A DNA stretch of 64,000 nucleotides from Arthrobacter agilis. GTDB lineage: Bacteria; Actinomycetota; Actinomycetes; Actinomycetales; Micrococcaceae. The stretch lies in assembly GCF_002157505.1 (NCBI RefSeq), contig NZ_NFSC01000022.1:56319-120318 (forward strand), in the 5' to 3' direction. Shown piece after piece: positions 1 through 7,388 of the stretch (position 1 is its first letter; the number at the start of each line of letters is the position of its first letter). The translations under genes were made by a program, and so were the position numbers. The notes beneath the pieces were generated by a model. It ran no database searches. It had not been told where the DNA came from and saw only the letters and a program-made list of their open reading frames with translations.

Positions 1-441
1 CTCGAACACCTCCTCGGCGAGGTGCAGGCCCTCGACGCCGCCGTACTTGACGAGGTTCGCCTCGAGCTGCGGATCGGCCATCTCCTGGCCGCCGGAGTAA
101 TACGTGTTGCTCACCGGGGCCGTGAACTGCTGGCGAACCGCCAGCAGGGGGAACTTCCCTCCGCTGCGTGCCTGAAGTGCCCGCTGGAAGGCCTGTAGCC
201 GTTCGAGGACGCGGGGATGTGCGTGGATGCTGAGCCGGACCTGACCGGCCGGCGCGTCGTCGGCTCGGGTGAAATACCAGCGCTTGGCACCGAGTGCCTG
301 AGCATGCGCCACCAGCGGGGTAACCAGCTCTTCGATGATGCCGTCCGCTACATCGAAGCCACCCGTCGAGAGGGAGAGATGCCACCATTGAGTGCTGACG
401 ACCGTTCGTGAGGCGGTTCGAACGGCGGTCAACTGGCTCAT
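1..441 (-). CDS. Thiopeptide-type bacteriocin biosynthesis (LanB C-terminal-like) protein, partial
   Basis: The first 147 codons are present and the frame runs off the left edge. The protein begins MSQLTAVRTASRTVV, with GGAG just upstream of the ATG at 441. The order of motifs fits the thiopeptide-type bacteriocin biosynthesis (SpaB_C/TIGR03891) domain: QWWHLSLS near residue 17, KRWYFTR near 50, GQVRLSIH near 63, and KYGGVEGLHLAEEVF near 130, which matches the family's 'YGG..g...ae..F' motif. In this family such domains carry out the elimination step of LanB dehydratases, or form stand-alone small LanB enzymes in RiPP pathways. It lies 83 bp downstream of a 46-residue peptide gene on the same strand, so the pair is a candidate RiPP locus. 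The rest of the cluster would lie outside the window. Recognition is by motif only. Confidence 0.7.
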   Translation of the reverse strand, partial: MSQLTAVRTASRTVVSTQWWHLSLSTGGFDVADGIIEELVTPLVAHAQALGAKRWYFTRADDAPAGQVRLSIHAHPRVLERLQAFQRALQARSGGKFPLLAVRQQFTAPVSNTYYSGGQEMADPQLEANLVKYGGVEGLHLAEEVFE

Positions 442-524
442 GGCTCTCTCCTTCAGGGTCTGTGGTTACCCCCGCTGGGGCGGGCTCTGAGTGGGGCCTC
501 CGGGCTCTGGTCCGGGGCCTCCTG

Positions 525-665
525 TTACTTGGGCCAGTCCCAGCTACTCGCTGCGACCTCGCCCTTGGGCCAATCCCAGCTTCCTGCGCTGGTCGACTGG
601 CCCGCCGGCACAACAGCCCCGACCAGGATCAACAGGCCTGCAGTTGCACCGAGTACCTTCTTCAT
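525..665 (-). CDS. Small peptide with two SWDWPK motifs, candidate RiPP precursor
   Basis: A 46-residue product starts MKKVLGATAGLL and ends SSWDWPK. AAAGGA lies about 6 bases before the ATG at 665. It has two N-terminal lysines, a hydrophobic stretch over residues 4-20, and then a Trp-rich tail in which SWDWPK occurs twice (residues 29-34 and 41-46). The two copies are encoded by 18-nt direct repeats at 528-545 and 564-581 that differ at one base. The gene precedes a LanB-like enzyme gene on the same strand. A precursor with a repeated core is the natural reading; a small secreted peptide with a Sec-type signal is the alternative, because the N-terminus looks like a signal peptide (possible cleavage after STSA). 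No cysteine is present, so lanthionine formation within the peptide is unlikely. I do not recognise a named family. Confidence 0.6.
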   Translation of the reverse strand: MKKVLGATAGLLILVGAVVPAGQSTSAGSWDWPKGEVAASSWDWPK

Positions 666-790
666 CGCGATCCTTTCTTTCCCGCTGTCCGGGAGGTCGA
701 GCTGCTCCTGCACTGCCCGATCCTGCGGAAAGCCTCCCTCGGGCCTCCCGGCGAACCGGCTTCACCAGAATGTCCGGCCCGTGCGGGTAG

Positions 791-963
791 TGTCCAGCAG
801 TACGGGTGGCCGTTTGTGGACATGGCGCCAAGAGGACTCGGCTCCACCGCCCAGGACGACGGTGAACCGCTTTCCGCCCCGGGAATCCGCGGAAGGACGG
901 GAATTATGAGGATTTGCGACCTGCCGGAATTGCCTGCCACGCTGATCTGTCCTTAACTGGACA
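791..963. promoter_or_regulatory. Divergent control region with repeated TGTCC/GGACA inverted sites
   Basis: The 361-bp region between the peptide gene (start 665) and the regulator gene (start 1027) holds no gene. It contains TGTCCA at 791-796 facing TGGACA at 817-822, and a compact inverted repeat TGTCC-N6-GGACA at 948-963, followed by the overlapping palindrome GACATGTC at 960-967. The shared half-site on both sides of a divergent region suggests binding sites for the adjacent LuxR-type regulator (inference). Confidence 0.4.
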
Positions 964-1026
964 TGTCATGTTTTTTCCTACGCAATGATGCCGCTGGCAT
1001 CACAGCGGCCCGGACAAGGACTGCCC

Positions 1027-1995
1027 ATGCTGGATGCGACGGCGCTCGAGGTCTACCGATACGCCGTCGGACACCCGGGCTGGACCCGCTCCGAAGCCTC
1101 GGATGCGCTGGGCCTGACCCTGCGCCGCATCGACCAGGCCATCGCCGCCCTCTCCGACCGCCGCCTGCTCAGCCCGCAGGCCGGCAGCGAGGCGGGACTG
1201 GTCGCGGTATCCCCCGACGTCGCCCTCGCCGACCTCGTCGACGCGGACGAGCGCGCCGTCCAGGAACTGAAGTCACGCATCAGCAGCCAGCGGCGTGAAC
1301 TCTCCAGCCTGCTGCCCACGTTTCTCGAAGCGCGGAAGAACGTGCTCGCCAGCACCTCCGTGGAGACGCTCGAGGATCCCCATCTCATCCACCGGGTCCT
1401 CATCGACTACGGGCGGGACGTCACGGAGAAGGTCTACATCGCCCAGCCGGGACAGGGCTCGACGGCGGACGTCCACGAGGAGAGCGTCCGGAAGGACCTG
1501 GAACTGCTGGAGAACGGCGTGCGGCGGCGCACGCTCTACGACACGAGCACGCGGGACCACGTGCCGACCCGCAAGGCCGTCGAGGCGATAGCGGCCGGGG
1601 GCGGCGAATTCGGCGTCCTGCCCTTCATTCCCCTGCGTATGCTCATCTTCGACGAGAAGCTCGCCCTGGTGGCCCGCCAGCTGACGCGGGACGACAAGGC
1701 AGCCCTCGTCATTCGGGACCACAGCCTGATCAACATCTTCACGCAGCTGTTCGACATCGCCTGGGAGCTCAGCGAGTCCTACCTCGCTCCGGACCAGGTC
1801 GGTTCGCCCCTGAGCAGCCTGCAGCGCTCGATCATCCAGGGCCTGGCGAACGGCCTGTCGGACGAGTCGATCGCCCGGCGCCTGGATATCAACGTGCGGA
1901 CCTGCCGTCGGCACATCGCCTGGATGCTGGAGACGCTCCGCGCGGAGAGCCGGTTCCAGGCCGCCTTGAAGGCCCGCGAGGCGGGCTGGGTCTGA
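1027..1995 (+). CDS. LuxR-type regulator with TrmB-like N-terminus
   Basis: This 322-residue protein starts at MLDATALEVYRYAV. I chose the ATG at 1027 because AAGGA lies 6 bases upstream; the frame is also open from 985. Residues 1-60 form a TrmB-like winged helix (GWTRSEASDALGL...RRLLSP). The middle third resembles the PLD-like sensing region seen in this regulator type (DYGRDVTEKVYIAQ, VLPFIPLRMLIFDEKLALVAR). The last 65 residues form a LuxR-type helix-turn-helix (LSSLQRSIIQGLANGLSDES, then INVRTCRRHIAWMLETL). Proteins of this build commonly sit beside RiPP and other secondary-metabolite genes in actinobacteria. It is divergent from the peptide/LanB-like genes, which supports a local regulatory role. 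Confidence 0.75.
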   Translation: MLDATALEVYRYAVGHPGWTRSEASDALGLTLRRIDQAIAALSDRRLLSPQAGSEAGLVAVSPDVALADLVDADERAVQELKSRISSQRRELSSLLPTFLEARKNVLASTSVETLEDPHLIHRVLIDYGRDVTEKVYIAQPGQGSTADVHEESVRKDLELLENGVRRRTLYDTSTRDHVPTRKAVEAIAAGGGEFGVLPFIPLRMLIFDEKLALVARQLTRDDKAALVIRDHSLINIFTQLFDIAWELSESYLAPDQVGSPLSSLQRSIIQGLANGLSDESIARRLDINVRTCRRHIAWMLETLRAESRFQAALKAREAGWV

Positions 1996-2034
1996 CCGGG
2001 GATTTCGCCAGCGGCAGGCCCTGGGCAGGCGCTC

Positions 2035-2075
2035 GGTCAACACCTGTTGCCTCTTGGTCAACCCGCGCCTAGACT
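2035..2075 (+). promoter_or_regulatory. Likely leaderless promoter with GGTCAA direct repeats
   Basis: TTGCCT at 2047-2052 and TAGACT at 2070-2075 are separated by 17 bp. The aminotransferase ATG at 2082 follows 6 bases after the -10 box, so the transcript would start at or next to the start codon; no Shine-Dalgarno is seen. GGTCAA occurs at 2035-2040 and again at 2056-2061, 21 bp (two helical turns) apart, flanking the -35 box, which suggests an activator or repressor site. Confidence 0.45.
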
Positions 2076-2081
2076 CGCGGG

Positions 2082-3374
2082 ATGTCCTCCAGTGAAGCCT
2101 CCGCCGACCTCCTGCCCGCCGAGACCGAAGCAGCTCTCGAACGAGCAGTCGATTCGCACAACCGCCACGAGCAGCTCTTCTCGGTCCGGGCGGCGAACAT
2201 CAAGCAGTCCGCCGTACGCGACGTCTTCGACATCTCCATCCGCCCCGGGCTCGTCTCCCTCGCAGGCGGCAGCCCCTACCTGAAGTCCCTGCCACTCGAG
2301 GACCTCGGCCGCACGGCCCAGAAAATCATCGCGGAACACGGCCTCGAGGCGCTGCAGTACGGCGGCGGGCAGGGCATGGAGCAGCTCCGCGAGCTCGTCT
2401 GCGACGTGATGGCGGCCGAGGGCATCGAGGGCGCCGACCCCGACGACGTCGTGATCACCACGGGGTCGCAGTCCGCCCAGGACGTCGCCGCCAAGGTCTT
2501 CTGCAATCCGGGGGACGTCATCCTCTGCGAGGACCCGACCTATGTCGGGGCGCTCAACACCTTCGAGGCGTACGAGGTGGACGTCGTCGCCATCCCCATG
2601 GACGACACCGGCCTGATCCCGGACGAGCTCGAGCGCACCATCGCGGAGCTCGAGGCGCAGGGACGGGCCATCAAGCTGCTGTACACAATCCCGAGCTTCA
2701 ACAACCCGAGCGGCATCACGATGGCTGCGGACCGCCGGCAGCGCGTCGTCGACATCTGCCGCGCGCACAACATCCTCGTCCTCGAGGACAACCCCTACGG
2801 CATGCTGCGCTTCGACGGCGAGCCGCTGAGGCCCATGCGCGCGGACAACCCCCACGACGTCATCTACCTCGGCTCCTTCTCGAAGATCTTCGCGCCCGGC
2901 GTGAGGCTCGGCTGGGCCCTGGTGCCGAAGCACCTCTACCGCCGGTTCTACCTCGCCTGCGAAGCCGTGGTGCTCTGCCCGTCCCCCCTCACGCAGATGC
3001 TGGTGACCGCCTACCTCACCGAGTACGACTGGCGCGGGCACCTGCACACCATGCGCAGCCTGTACCGCGAGCGGTGCGAGGCCATGCTCGGCGCCCTGGC
3101 GGAGGAACTGCCGGAGGGGGTCCACTGGACCACACCCGACGGCGGATTCTTCGTCTGGGTCACCCTTCCCGAGGGCATCGACACCTATCCCCTGCTCTAC
3201 ACGGCGATCGACGCCGGCGTGGTCTTCATCCCCGGAGCCGCCTTCACCCCCTCGGACGAGCCGTCCAACAAGCTGCGGCTCGCCTTCAGCGCCGTGGCGC
3301 CCGAGGACATCGTCGAGGGCGTCCGGCGCCTCGCACCGATCCTGCGTACAGCGATCGAGGAGATCCGGGCCTGA
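2082..3374 (+). CDS. Class I/II PLP-dependent aminotransferase (LysN/2-aminoadipate type)
   Basis: The protein has 430 residues, normal for fold-type I aminotransferases of the LysN/MocR-related group, but has no GntR DNA-binding domain. Visible motifs are LVSLAGGSP near residue 58, QYGGGQGMEQLRE near 96, the NNPSG cofactor motif, DNPYGMLRF, and the PLP-lysine motif SFSKIFAPGVRLGW. The family transfers amino groups from branched-chain, aromatic or 2-aminoadipate substrates to 2-oxo acids in the cytoplasm. It lies next to, and converges on, a 2-oxo acid dehydrogenase operon, so it may produce the 2-oxo acids that the complex oxidises (inference). Substrate cannot be assigned from sequence alone. 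Confidence 0.85.
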   Translation: MSSSEASADLLPAETEAALERAVDSHNRHEQLFSVRAANIKQSAVRDVFDISIRPGLVSLAGGSPYLKSLPLEDLGRTAQKIIAEHGLEALQYGGGQGMEQLRELVCDVMAAEGIEGADPDDVVITTGSQSAQDVAAKVFCNPGDVILCEDPTYVGALNTFEAYEVDVVAIPMDDTGLIPDELERTIAELEAQGRAIKLLYTIPSFNNPSGITMAADRRQRVVDICRAHNILVLEDNPYGMLRFDGEPLRPMRADNPHDVIYLGSFSKIFAPGVRLGWALVPKHLYRRFYLACEAVVLCPSPLTQMLVTAYLTEYDWRGHLHTMRSLYRERCEAMLGALAEELPEGVHWTTPDGGFFVWVTLPEGIDTYPLLYTAIDAGVVFIPGAAFTPSDEPSNKLRLAFSAVAPEDIVEGVRRLAPILRTAIEEIRA

Positions 3375-3429
3375 TTCGGCCCGGCCCTCCGCCTGTCCCC
3401 TCGCCGGGCTGCTGGTTCATGCGCCCACC

Positions 3430-5049
3430 CTAGTCGAGCAGCAGTGCGGGCTCCTCGAGGATGGAGGCGACGTCGGCCATGAAACGGGCGCTGAGGTCTC
3501 CGTCCACCACGCGGTGGTCGAAGGAGCCGCCCAGGGTCGTGATCCAGCGGGGGATGACTTCGCCGTCGAGCACCCAGGGCTTCTGCTTGATCGTGCCGAA
3601 CGCCACGATCGCCACCTCACCCGGGTTGATGATCGGCGTTCCGGTGTCGATGCCGAGTGCTCCGATGTTGGTGATGGTCAGCGTGCCGCCCTGCATCTGG
3701 GCCGGCTGCGTCTTGCCCGCCCTCGCCGTCGTCGCGAGGTCGTTCAGTGCCAGCGCCAGTTCCTTCAGGGACAGGTCCTGCGCGTCCTTGATGTTCGGGA
3801 CCATGAGGCCGCGCGGGGTGGCGGCAGCGATGCCGAGGTTCATGAAGTGCTTCACGTGGATCTCGTCCTCGGCCCAGGTGGCGTTGACCGACGGGTTGCG
3901 TGCCGCGGCCCAGATGACGGCCTTGGAGAGGATGAGCAGGGGCGAGACCCGAATGCCCTCGAAGTCGCGGGATGCCTTGAGCCGCTTCACGAACTCCATG
4001 GTCCGGGAGGCGTCGACGTCCACGAAGATGCTGACGTGCGGCGCCGTGAAGGCGCTCTGGACCATCGCCTTCGCCGTGGCCTTGCGGACGCCCTTCACCG
4101 GGATGCGCTCGATCCGTCCGCCGCCGAGGAGCTTGCGGTTCGCCCAGAAGGAATCGGCGCCGTCCTGCTCCGCGTCGCGCTGCGACTGGTAGCTTATGAG
4201 GTCCTGCTTCGTGACCTCCCCTGCGGATCCCGTGGCGGGGACGTCGGCGAGGTTGATGCCCAGGTCGCGTGCCGCCTTGCGGACCGGGGGTTTCGCCAGG
4301 ACGCGGTTGATCAGCTGGTTGAGCGGGTTGCTCCGCGCCGGCGTCTCCGCTTCCGCGGGCTGTCCCGATCGGGTGCCGTCGGCAGCGCCGGCGGCAGGTG
4401 ATGCCGGATCCTGCGCCGTGTCTCCTGCCGTGTCTCCTGCCGTGTCTCCTGCCGTGCCGTCCGCCCCCGGGCCGACAGCACCGACGGCCCCGGCTGATCC
4501 GGAGTGCGGCCGGCGGGGGCGGCGCTTGACGGCGTCGGCCTTCGGTCCCGTGCCGACGAGGGGACCGGGCGTCGCATCGGGAGCGGCCGCCTCCGTCCTC
4601 GGCGCGGTGTCCACCTGCGGCCCGGCGAGTTCTCCGGGCATCTCGGGGACCGGTACGGCATCGTCGCCAGCCGGCGTCGATGCCGGCTCCCGTCCGTCGC
4701 TGCCGCCGCGGGACGGGGTGCCGTTCGCGTTCGAGCCCGTTCCCTGGCCGTCCCGCCCGGGCGCAGCGGCGCCGTCGTGCCCGCTTCCAGCGCCCGGAGC
4801 CCCGTCCTGGGAGTCCTCGACGGAGATGATCGGTGTGCCGACCTCGATGGTCTCGCCCTCGGCCACGAGCAGTTCGGAGACGGTCCCTGCGTAGGGCGAG
4901 GACAGCTCGACGAGGGACTTGGCGGTCTCGATCTCGCAGATGACGTCGTTCACGGACACCGTAGCTCCGGGAGCCACCTTCCACTGCACGATCTCCGCCT
5001 CGGTGAGGCCCTCACCGACGTCGGGCAGGTTGAACGTATTGAGCGTCAT
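3430..5049 (-). CDS. bkdC: 2-oxo acid dehydrogenase E2 (dihydrolipoamide acyltransferase)
   Basis: This 539-residue protein is the core acyltransferase of a 2-oxo acid dehydrogenase complex. Residues 1-77 form one lipoyl domain with the lipoylated lysine in [10 protein letters not shown] (about K44). A long Ala/Gly/Pro-rich linker follows, containing three tandem GDTA units. The E3/E1-binding domain is near residues 240-290 ([19 protein letters not shown]). The catalytic acyltransferase domain ends with [15 protein letters not shown], the HxxxDG active-site motif. It is the last gene after E1 alpha and E1 beta, 9 bp behind E1 beta. No E3 gene is in the window, so lipoamide dehydrogenase must be encoded elsewhere. 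Branched-chain specificity is likely from the split E1, but pyruvate is possible. Confidence 0.9.
   Translation of the reverse strand: MTLNTFNLPDVGEGLTEAEIVQWKVAPGATVSVNDVICEIETAKSLVELSSPYAGTVSELLVAEGETIEVGTPIISVEDSQDGAPGAGSGHDGAAAPGRDGQGTGSNANGTPSRGGSDGREPASTPAGDDAVPVPEMPGELAGPQVDTAPRTEAAAPDATPGPLVGTGPKADAVKRRPRRPHSGSAGAVGAVGPGADGTAGDTAGDTAGDTAQDPASPAAGAADGTRSGQPAEAETPARSNPLNQLINRVLAKPPVRKAARDLGINLADVPATGSAGEVTKQDLISYQSQRDAEQDGADSFWANRKLLGGGRIERIPVKGVRKATAKAMVQSAFTAPHVSIFVDVDASRTMEFVKRLKASRDFEGIRVSPLLILSKAVIWAAARNPSVNATWAEDEIHVKHFMNLGIAAATPRGLMVPNIKDAQDLSLKELALALNDLATTARAGKTQPAQMQGGTLTITNIGALGIDTGTPIINPGEVAIVAFGTIKQKPWVLDGEVIPRWITTLGGSFDHRVVDGDLSARFMADVASILEEPALLLD
4415..4450. repeat. Three perfect 12-bp tandem repeats inside the E2 linker
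   Basis: The unit GCCGTGTCTCCT occurs three times without change and encodes tandem Gly-Asp-Thr-Ala units in the flexible linker of E2. Copy number can change by whole codons without shifting the frame. Confidence 0.85.
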
Positions 5050-5058
5050 GATGGTCCT

Positions 5059-6033
5059 TCAGTAAGCGAAGGCACGGTCGAGTGCCTCGAGGATGCGATC
5101 GATGTCCGGCAGGTACTGTTCCTCCACGCGGGCCACGGGGTAGGGCATGTGGAAGCCGCCCACGCGGATGACAGGCGATTCGAGGGATAGGAAGGCGCGC
5201 TCGGAGATCCGCGCGGCGATCTCGCCGCCGATGCCGCCGAAGGTGGGAGCCTCGTGCGCGACGATCAGCCGGCCGGTGCGCGTGACCGACTCCGTGACCG
5301 TGTCGAAGTCGATCGGCGAGATGGAGCGGAGGTCGATGACCTCGATGCTCCGGCCGTCCTCCTCCGCAGCCGCGGCGGCCGCGAGGGCCACGGGTACGAG
5401 CGGTCCGTAGGCGACGACGGTCGCGTCCGTTCCCCGGCGCAGGACATGGGCGGAGAACGGGTCCCCTGCAGGGGCGGTCGTGTCCACCTCGCCCTTAAGC
5501 CAGTAACGCCGCTTCGGCTCGAAGACGATCACGGGGTCCTCGCACGTCACAGCCTGCTGGATCATCCAGTAGGCGTCCTGGGGGTTCGAGGGCGTGATGA
5601 TCCGCAGTCCGGCCGTGTGCGCGAAGAGTGCCTCGGGGGACTCCGAGTGGTGCTCGACGCTGCCGATGCCGCCGCCGTAGGGGATGCGGATGACGACGGG
5701 AGCGCTGAGCATGCCGTCGCTGCGGGTCCGCATCTTCGCGAGCTGCGTGGTGATCTGGTTGAAGCCCGGGAAGACGAAGCCGTCGAACTGGATCTCGCAG
5801 ATGGGACGGTATCCGCGCAGGGCCAGGCCGATGGCTGTGCCGATGATGCCGGACTCGGCCAGCGGCGAGTCGACCACCCGCAGCGCCCCGAAGTCCCTCT
5901 TCAGGCCGTCCGTCACGCGGTACACGCCCCCGAGCTCCCCGATGTCCTCACCCATCAGCAGGGTCTTCGGATCCGAGGCGAGCGACGCCCGCAGCCCCTC
6001 GTTGATCGCCTTCGCGATCGTCATCGTCGCCAT
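5059..6033 (-). CDS. bkdB: 2-oxo acid dehydrogenase E1 component, beta subunit
   Basis: This 324-residue protein is the transketolase-type beta subunit of an alpha2beta2 E1. Visible motifs include LMGEDIGELGGVYRVTDGL near residue 25, PLAESGIIGTAIGLALRGYR near 57, EIQFDGFVFPGFNQI, and the C-terminal transketolase domain with VVAYGPLVPVAL and IEVIDLRSISPID. With the alpha subunit it decarboxylates 2-oxo acids on thiamine diphosphate and transfers the acyl group to E2. Its ATG overlaps the stop codon of the alpha-subunit gene by one base (TGATG), indicating translational coupling in one operon. Confidence 0.93.
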   Translation of the reverse strand: MATMTIAKAINEGLRASLASDPKTLLMGEDIGELGGVYRVTDGLKRDFGALRVVDSPLAESGIIGTAIGLALRGYRPICEIQFDGFVFPGFNQITTQLAKMRTRSDGMLSAPVVIRIPYGGGIGSVEHHSESPEALFAHTAGLRIITPSNPQDAYWMIQQAVTCEDPVIVFEPKRRYWLKGEVDTTAPAGDPFSAHVLRRGTDATVVAYGPLVPVALAAAAAAEEDGRSIEVIDLRSISPIDFDTVTESVTRTGRLIVAHEAPTFGGIGGEIAARISERAFLSLESPVIRVGGFHMPYPVARVEEQYLPDIDRILEALDRAFAY

Positions 6034-7253
6034 CAGGCGTGCTTCACTTCATCGGCGAACCCGGCCTCGTACTCCTGGAAGAACCGCAGCTCCTCCTGGA
6101 CGAGCGGATGCGGCTCTGCATACACGGCGGCGAAACGGTCCGCGAGTTCCGGCGCCGTCATCGACAGCACGGCCTGGCGCAGGTCCGTGGCCATGGCACG
6201 GGCCTCCGCGCCGAGCTCCTCGAAGAATGTGTCGTCCGCCATCCCGGCCGATCGGAGGTAGACCTCGAGCCGTGCCAGGGGGTCCCGGGGCTGCCACTCC
6301 TGCTCGTCGCGTGAGAGCCGGTACTTCGTCGGGTCGTCCGCTGTCGTGTGGGCGCTCATGCGATAGGTGTAGGCCTCGATCAGGACCGGGCCCTGCCCGG
6401 ACCGGGCGTGCTCGAGGGCCCAGCGCGTGACGGCCTCGACGGCGACCACGTCGTTGCCGTCGACGCGGATGCCCGGGAACCCGTAGCCCTCCGCCCGCTG
6501 GGCGAGGGGCACTCGAGTCTGAACGCTGGACGGGACGGAGATGGCCCACTGGTTGTTCTGGCAGAAGAACACCACGGGGGCGTTGAACGACGCCGCGAAC
6601 ACCATCGACTCGTGGATGTCACCCTCGGAGCTCGCCCCGTCGCCGAAGTAGGCGATGGATGCCGCCGGCGGCAGGGACGGGTCGGCGAGCTGGTCCCGCT
6701 GCATCCCCATCGCATAGCCGACGGCGTGCAGGGACTGCGCCGCGAGCACCAGCGTGTAGAGGTGGAAGTTGCGCTCGCGGGGATCCCAACCGCCGTTGGT
6801 CACGCCCCGGAACAGGCGGAGGATGTCCGGGAGTTCGACACCGCGCGTCAGGGCGACGCCGTGCTCCCGGTAGGTGGGAAAGGCGTAGTCCTGGGGCTCG
6901 AGGGCGCGGCCGGAGCCGATCTGCGCGGCCTCCTGCCCGGTGAGCGGCACCCAAAGGGCGAGCTGGCCCTGGCGCTGCAGGGCCGTGGACTCCTGGTCGA
7001 AGCGACGGATCATGAACATGTCGCGGTAGAGCGAGCGCAGGTGGGCGGGGTCGGAGGCCGAGAGGTACGGGGAGAAGTCGACGGTGCTGCCGGCGATCTC
7101 CGCCGTCAGCCCGCCGGCCATGGTCCCGTCGGCCGAGAGGATCTGCAGCATCCCGGCGTCCGGCTCCAGCTGGCCGTCGACGTCGTCGGAGTGCACAGCA
7201 CGCCCGACTTCCTCGACCTCGAATTCCGCTGCCGGCAATCGGCTGCTGTTCAT
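6033..7253 (-). CDS. bkdA: 2-oxo acid dehydrogenase E1 component, alpha subunit
   Basis: This 406-residue protein binds thiamine diphosphate. The cofactor motif starts at GDGASSEGDIHE and closes about 26 residues later with CQNNQWAIS, the classical GDG-x-NN spacing. Other family motifs are YREHGVALTRGV and YRMSAHTTADDPTKYR (the phosphorylation-loop region). The N-terminal extension of about 60 residues is a little longer than usual. GAGGAG lies 8-9 bases before the ATG at 7253. It is the first gene of the E1 alpha, E1 beta, E2 operon. The split E1 with an HxTTADDPT loop suits branched-chain 2-oxo acids, but pyruvate dehydrogenase activity cannot be excluded. Confidence 0.92.
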   Translation of the reverse strand: MNSSRLPAAEFEVEEVGRAVHSDDVDGQLEPDAGMLQILSADGTMAGGLTAEIAGSTVDFSPYLSASDPAHLRSLYRDMFMIRRFDQESTALQRQGQLALWVPLTGQEAAQIGSGRALEPQDYAFPTYREHGVALTRGVELPDILRLFRGVTNGGWDPRERNFHLYTLVLAAQSLHAVGYAMGMQRDQLADPSLPPAASIAYFGDGASSEGDIHESMVFAASFNAPVVFFCQNNQWAISVPSSVQTRVPLAQRAEGYGFPGIRVDGNDVVAVEAVTRWALEHARSGQGPVLIEAYTYRMSAHTTADDPTKYRLSRDEQEWQPRDPLARLEVYLRSAGMADDTFFEELGAEARAMATDLRQAVLSMTAPELADRFAAVYAEPHPLVQEELRFFQEYEAGFADEVKHA

Positions 7254-7276
7254 CCCTGCTCCTCACCCGGTGCAGC

Positions 7277-7296
7277 ACATTCCTTTTGAGGAATGT
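7277..7296. promoter_or_regulatory. Perfect palindrome in the E1 alpha leader, candidate operator
   Basis: ACATTCCT and AGGAATGT form perfect 8-bp arms around TTTG. The site lies downstream of the predicted start of transcription and about 24-43 bases before the E1 alpha ATG, a typical roadblock position for a repressor. An imperfect dyad (GTATG...CATAC, 7295-7312) abuts it. Lrp/AsnC or GntR regulators of such operons use sites of this size; which protein binds here is unknown. Confidence 0.5.
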
Positions 7297-7319
7297 ATGC
7301 TGTAAGCCATACACCGAAG

Positions 7320-7348
7320 AACATATGTCCCGGCGACGTACTGATCAA
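7320..7348 (-). promoter_or_regulatory. Sigma-70-type promoter of the 2-oxo acid dehydrogenase operon
   Basis: On the minus strand TTGATC (7348-7343) and TATGTT (7325-7320) are separated by exactly 17 bp. Transcription would start near 7313, leaving a leader of about 60 bases that contains the palindrome at 7277-7296. Confidence 0.45.
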
Positions 7349-7388
7349 GACTAGTCAGCGCGGGCCCGTGGGCCTATTTAAGACCGCA

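Noticed and set aside
408..956. Plus-strand open frames over the small peptide gene
   Set aside because: Pro/Arg/Ser-rich shadow frames without ribosome sites; the minus-strand peptide has a good site and meaningful repeats.
4415..4450. Short tandem repeats as a possible CRISPR or regulatory array
   Set aside because: Units are 12 bp, adjacent without spacers, and encode Gly-Asp-Thr-Ala in the E2 linker.
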